A stretch of DNA of 64,000 nt, from contig OY970832.1 of the NCBI GenBank assembly GCA_963853835.1, forward strand, positions 31,012,208 to 31,076,207, written 5' to 3'. Below, piece after piece: positions 59,864-64,000 of this stretch. The notes under the pieces are model-generated. The model was given only the letters and a program-made list of their open reading frames with translations, had not been told where the DNA came from and ran no database searches. The position numbers and the translations under genes are program-made. This stretch comes from Calendula officinalis. Its lineage: Eukaryota > Streptophyta > Magnoliopsida > Asterales > Asteraceae. The number at the start of each line of letters is the position of its first letter. Position 1 is the first letter of the stretch.

Positions 59864-62437
59864 ATGTCTACAATTGTTGCACCAATTATGTCTGGAAAGG
59901 GAGTACCCATCTTTGATGGAAAAGACATCCATCAATGGAAGCTCAAAGCTCAGTGGTATCTTGAATCTATTCACCATGAGATGCTCACTGTGCTAAATGA
60001 TGGTCCCATCATTCCACAAACTGTGGAACCTGTTGCTGCTACTGATGATGCTCCTGAGGGCATAAGATCTGTACCTAAACTAAAGCACAACTGGACTGAT
60101 ACTGACCGTCAGTTGTATGCTTTAGACTCCAGAGCTAAATGGGTGATTGGTAATGCTGTTACCAAAGAGATACTTAATGCAATTATGAAATTGCCAACAG
60201 CAAAGGCTATGTGGGATAGCCTATCAGTCACCTATGAAGGCACAACAAAGGTGAAGTTGCAAAGAAAAAGCAACATGAGAAGGAAATATGAAAATTTCTT
60301 TTCAACTCCAAATGAAGACATCACCACTCTCTATAACAGGTTTAATACTGTTATCCATGATTTAATCAGTGTAGGCATTGTGAAAGAGGAAGGAGAGCTT
60401 GTTCAAAAGTTCCTGGATAGTCTTCCTCAACAATTTCTTGACATGACAAATTCTGTCAATGCTGCTAACAACATTGAGTCATACACTCTTCAAACTTTGT
60501 ATGGTCTAATGTTGAATCATGAGGAGAATAATGCTGCAAGACTGATCAACTGGAAGAAAACTGACAAGTGTTCCACTGGCATGGCTCTAGTTGTGCAACA
60601 GGCCTATACTGTGACTGAGCCAGATGAACCAGAAGTTGATCTTGCTGATGCTGAGGCAGAAGAGCTTGAAACTCAAATGGCTCTTATGTCTATGAAGCTG
60701 GATCAGTTGAAGAAGAAGAGGCTTGGTGTTAGCTCTTCTAATACTGACCCAAGATCAGGTCTGTGCTATGGGTGTGGAAAACCTGGACATATTGCTGCAA
60801 ATTGTCATACCAAGTCTTCTGAGACTGACCAAAATGACAAGATTGCATACCGAGCAAAAAGGTATAGAGACAAATATGTCAAGCTAAAGAATTGGAGCAA
60901 GGGAAAGAGGGCAGAAGGAAATGGAGCACCTCATCAAGCACTTTACTCAGAAGCCTGGATGGATGAAGAGTTAAGTGATGATGAAGAAGAGATTGAGAAT
61001 AAAGCCTTTATGGCTTTCACTGAAGATGATTTGAAGAGCTCCTTTGAAAAGGATATCAAAGAGGCTGAGAGGATGAGTGTTCATACTGATTGGGATTCCA
61101 CTCAGTTGTATAAGGTAAGTTCCTTTCAAACTCATTCAGTGAATGAAAAAACCAAGATTTTTGAGTATATGCTTGTTGATCTTAAAACTTCTGTACAAAA
61201 AGAAAAAGCTTTAAAATTAACAATTAAAGAACTTGAAAGGGTAAATAATGAAAACTTGGATAAATTAGCAAAATATAAAGATTTAGAACTAAACTTTTCA
61301 GATTTAAAAGACATTAACCAAAGATTAGCTGATAAAGCTCATTTACACAAACTTGAAAAAGAAAAATTTGAAAAACAGTGTAAATCTTGGGGAAATGCTT
61401 CAATAAAATTAAATAAATGTTTAAATGAACAATTTCCAGAAAATGTGAGGGCTGCACTTGGTGTTGATCCTCAATTTAAAAACAGGAACAATTTTGCTGA
61501 TTTATTTGAAGAGTTTTCTACTATGAACCCTATTAATTTTGTAAAAGCTAAAACTTTATGTGAAGTTGGATGTCAAACTGAGTCAGATGATGAAGAAAAT
61601 GAAATTTTAGAAAAACCTATTGGTCCTTCCATCTGCTCAAAGTGCTATACTGAACTACAAGAACTCAGTATTGAATTTCAAATAACAGAAATTTCTGATA
61701 CCGAGCTACCAATAGTTCAGTATGACACTTCTGCTGTTCCACCTTTTGAATTATTATTTAATACAACACCTTTTGAATTATATAATGATAATAAGACAAC
61801 TTCTATCTCACATGTTTCATCAAATACAGAAGTTGCAGGAACAGACACATTATATACTGAGACATCTAAAGAACCTGTTAAAGTTGTTCCTTCAAAACAT
61901 GATAAACAAAAGACAACTTCAACTAGGTCTTTGGTTGGCAAAGACAAGAAGTCTACCACTAATAATATTAGAAAGACTTCTCTGCCAAATAAAAATAAGC
62001 AACCAGATCCTCCATCTCCTAAACCAGTTAAAAACAATGTTAATACATCTATTAGAAATAACAAAATTAACATTTTAAAAACACTTGGTGATCAGGTCAA
62101 ATCTTTAAGTAAACAATTTGCAAAACTCGTTCATACTGACCTACTAAAAGTGAAACATTTTTCTAAAATACCATATGAAAATATGTTTAGAAATAGACCT
62201 AGAAAATGTTATAGATGTCATCATACTGGTCATAAGGGAGATGAATGCTGGACTGATCTCTCAAGTCCTAGGTACTCAGTACCAAAGAAAAGGAGAGAAA
62301 CTAAGTCAGTATCACCAAAGAAAACTTCTAAAGTTACCCCTGAAGTGATACCGACCTCTCCACATAAAGAGATCAAGTCAAATTGTGTTTATCCCACCAA
62401 AGGTCCCATTCAAAAATGGGTTCCTAAAAAGAACTAA
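59864..62437 (+). CDS. gag: Sirevirus-type Gag, large
   Basis: An 857-residue open frame encoding a copia capsid/nucleocapsid protein. The UBN2 gag domain spans about residues 15-230 (IFDGKDIHQWKLKAQWYLES, then LPTAKAMWDSLSVTYEGTTK). The first CCHC knuckle, CYGCGKPGHIAANC, is near residue 300. A Lys/Glu-rich coiled-coil stretch lies at about 430-515, followed by a Ser/Thr/Pro-rich tail and a second CCHC knuckle, CYRCHHTGHKGDEC, near 782. Large Gags with coiled coils are characteristic of Sireviruses, where the coiled coil can contact host proteins. No disruptions are seen. Stop TAA is 62435-62437, overlapping the pol frame by 10 bases. Confidence 0.9.
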   Translation: MSTIVAPIMSGKGVPIFDGKDIHQWKLKAQWYLESIHHEMLTVLNDGPIIPQTVEPVAATDDAPEGIRSVPKLKHNWTDTDRQLYALDSRAKWVIGNAVTKEILNAIMKLPTAKAMWDSLSVTYEGTTKVKLQRKSNMRRKYENFFSTPNEDITTLYNRFNTVIHDLISVGIVKEEGELVQKFLDSLPQQFLDMTNSVNAANNIESYTLQTLYGLMLNHEENNAARLINWKKTDKCSTGMALVVQQAYTVTEPDEPEVDLADAEAEELETQMALMSMKLDQLKKKRLGVSSSNTDPRSGLCYGCGKPGHIAANCHTKSSETDQNDKIAYRAKRYRDKYVKLKNWSKGKRAEGNGAPHQALYSEAWMDEELSDDEEEIENKAFMAFTEDDLKSSFEKDIKEAERMSVHTDWDSTQLYKVSSFQTHSVNEKTKIFEYMLVDLKTSVQKEKALKLTIKELERVNNENLDKLAKYKDLELNFSDLKDINQRLADKAHLHKLEKEKFEKQCKSWGNASIKLNKCLNEQFPENVRAALGVDPQFKNRNNFADLFEEFSTMNPINFVKAKTLCEVGCQTESDDEENEILEKPIGPSICSKCYTELQELSIEFQITEISDTELPIVQYDTSAVPPFELLFNTTPFELYNDNKTTSISHVSSNTEVAGTDTLYTETSKEPVKVVPSKHDKQKTTSTRSLVGKDKKSTTNNIRKTSLPNKNKQPDPPSPKPVKNNVNTSIRNNKINILKTLGDQVKSLSKQFAKLVHTDLLKVKHFSKIPYENMFRNRPRKCYRCHHTGHKGDECWTDLSSPRYSVPKKRRETKSVSPKKTSKVTPEVIPTSPHKEIKSNCVYPTKGPIQKWVPKKN

Positions 62438-64000
62438 CTCTTATTTTGTGTCTTGTGCAGGGTGACAGAAAGTGGTACTTAGATAGTGGCTGCTCAAGAC
62501 ACATGACAGGCAGTATGGAATACCTTCTCAATTATACTCCAGAGAAGGGTCCTTCTGTCAAGTTTGGAGATGACTCGGTGGGAAAGACAAGAGGTTATGG
62601 TGTGATCAAGGCAGGCAACATAACTTTTAAAAGAGTTGCCTATGTAGAGGGTCTAAAACACAATCTGCTCAGTATCAGCCAGATGTGTGATGATGACAAT
62701 GAAGCTCGATTCAGAAAGGTTGCAGGAATCATCTACAATGATAAAGGGCAGCCTGTACTCATTGTTAGAAGAGAAAAAGACGTATATGTGGTCAACCTAT
62801 CTGAAATAGACCCAACTATTCGAGTATGCCTGCTTTCTAAAGTCAAGCCAGAATTACATTGGCTATGGCACAAGAAACTCTCTCACATCAATTTTAGAAA
62901 TATCAACGAGCTCAGTATGAAGAAACTGGTGAGAGGATTGCCCACAATTACTTATTCAAAAGATAAGTTATGCTTAGCATGTGAAATGGGCAAGCAGAAG
63001 AAGAGTTCATTCAAATCTAAAGTCAATCATTCCATCAATGAACCTCTTACTATGATACATATGGATCTTTTTGGCCCCATCAGCACACCATATTTGGCCA
63101 AAAAGATCTATACTCTAGTCTTAGTTGATGAATTCTCAAGATACACTTGGGTCATCTTCCTCAAGACTAAGTCAGATGCAACAACAGAAATCATTGCCTT
63201 TATAAAAAGAGAGGAACTTCAAAAAGGCAACAAGGTCAAGCAACTTAGAAGTGACCATGGTACTGAGTTTAAGAACTCAGTATTAGCAGATTTCTGTGAA
63301 GAAAAAAGAATCATTCAAAACTTCTCTGCAGCCTACACACCACAACAAAATGGTGTTGTAGAAAGAAAGAACAGAACACTGATTGAAGCTGCAAGAACTT
63401 TATTATGCCATGCTGGACTGGCACTGAGTTTCTGGGCTGAAGCTGTAAACTGTGCAAACTTCACTCAGAATAGAGCCACTATAGTCCAAAGACATCTGAA
63501 GACTCCATATGAGTTATACAATGGCAAGATTCCTAATGTGGAATATTTCCACATCTTTGGGAGTAAATGCTTTGTACTCAGTACAAAACAAAATCTCAAT
63601 AAATTTGCTCCCAAAGCAAATGAAGGTGTGTTCATGGGCTACTCTCCACACTCTAAAGCATTCAGAGTGTATATCATCTCAACCAAGATGATTGTAGAAT
63701 CCATTCATGTCACATTCGATGAAGATCAGAATGAGCATTCTACCTCAGCAAGTGAAGACATAAGTGGCATAGATATTCTATGCAATCCAGAACACTCCAT
63801 TGCTGAACAGCCTAAGTTTCATCCACACTTTATTCCTAATAAGTTTAATGAAATTGATCAAGTTCAAACTCAGTATCACTCAAATGAGACTAATACTGAG
63901 GTTCCTTTAACAGAGGACCTCCATACTGAGTTTCCAACTAATGATCTGAACCACTCTATCTATGAAGAAGGTGAAACATCCAACACTTCACAAGAATCCA
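62428..64000 (+). CDS. pol: Sirevirus-type Pol, protease and integrase (runs off window)
   Basis: Open from 62428 in the -1 frame relative to gag with no stop to the window end. Aspartic protease WYLDSGCSRHMTG is at about 62473. The GAG-pre-integrase zinc domain has HWLWHKKLSHINF and CLACEMGK. The integrase core carries all three acidic residues: HMDLFGPIS, LRSDHGTEFK and YTPQQNGVVERKNRT (about 63057-63375). The tail after 63720 is the variable linker before reverse transcriptase, which would lie beyond 64000 with RNase H and the 3' LTR. No separate start codon is needed if translation shifts frame at the gag end. The element appears undamaged and may be young. Confidence 0.9.

Overview
This is a repeat-rich plant nuclear window. 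Plant markers are spliced genes, plant-type Ty1-copia and Ty3-gypsy retrotransposons primed by initiator tRNA-Met, jacalin-type lectin exons and a plant MLK/PPK kinase fragment. The repeat style suggests a eudicot, perhaps Asteraceae, but that is a weak inference. Nothing looks prokaryotic, viral-episomal or organellar.

Region 1-18,474 is nested retrotransposon debris. A decayed sequence (1-2826) leads into a 3.1 kb gypsy LTR (2827-5966). Next comes a gag-only, non-autonomous copia-type element (5967-14141, TR-GAG class). One LTR is the 3' copy at 13032-14141. In the other copy the first ~890 bp are inverted, with a breakpoint exactly at the LTR terminus. This element sits in the reverse transcriptase of a minus-strand copia element (14142-18400).

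Region 18,475-30,593 holds two diverged Tekay-like gypsy elements facing tail to tail. Both lack their 3' ends, and they are fused at about 24,220. Their LTRs, plus a third solo LTR at 32467-34745 with a GGTAT target duplication, carry different palindromic modules at the same aligned position. Region 30,594-36,900 contains a Stowaway-like remnant, an inverted-repeat element holding a coding fragment, an ARID-like gene remnant split by the solo LTR, a solo copia LTR and a tRNA-derived SINE.

Region 36,900-58,000 is the genic part. An importin beta-1 gene (plus strand) is nearly complete but has a one-base frameshift late in its main exon, and a terminal-inverted-repeat element abuts its stop codon. 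A repeat-filled gap follows, with a solo copia LTR at 47202-47999 (target duplication GAAAA). Next is a 5'-truncated MLK/PPK casein-kinase-like pseudogene with its introns kept and two nonsense codons. After it lies a ~1 kb field of TTGACT/AGTCAA palindromes. Then comes an intact-looking minus-strand gene for a four-domain jacalin-related lectin (about 615 residues), built from duplicated exons that straddle the domain boundaries.

Region 58,000-64,000 has a SINE and a young-looking Sirevirus-type copia element (LTR 59258-59765, gag 59864-62437, pol from 62428 in the -1 frame) that runs off the window end.

All calls come from reading the sequence and recognising families. No alignment or database search was run.
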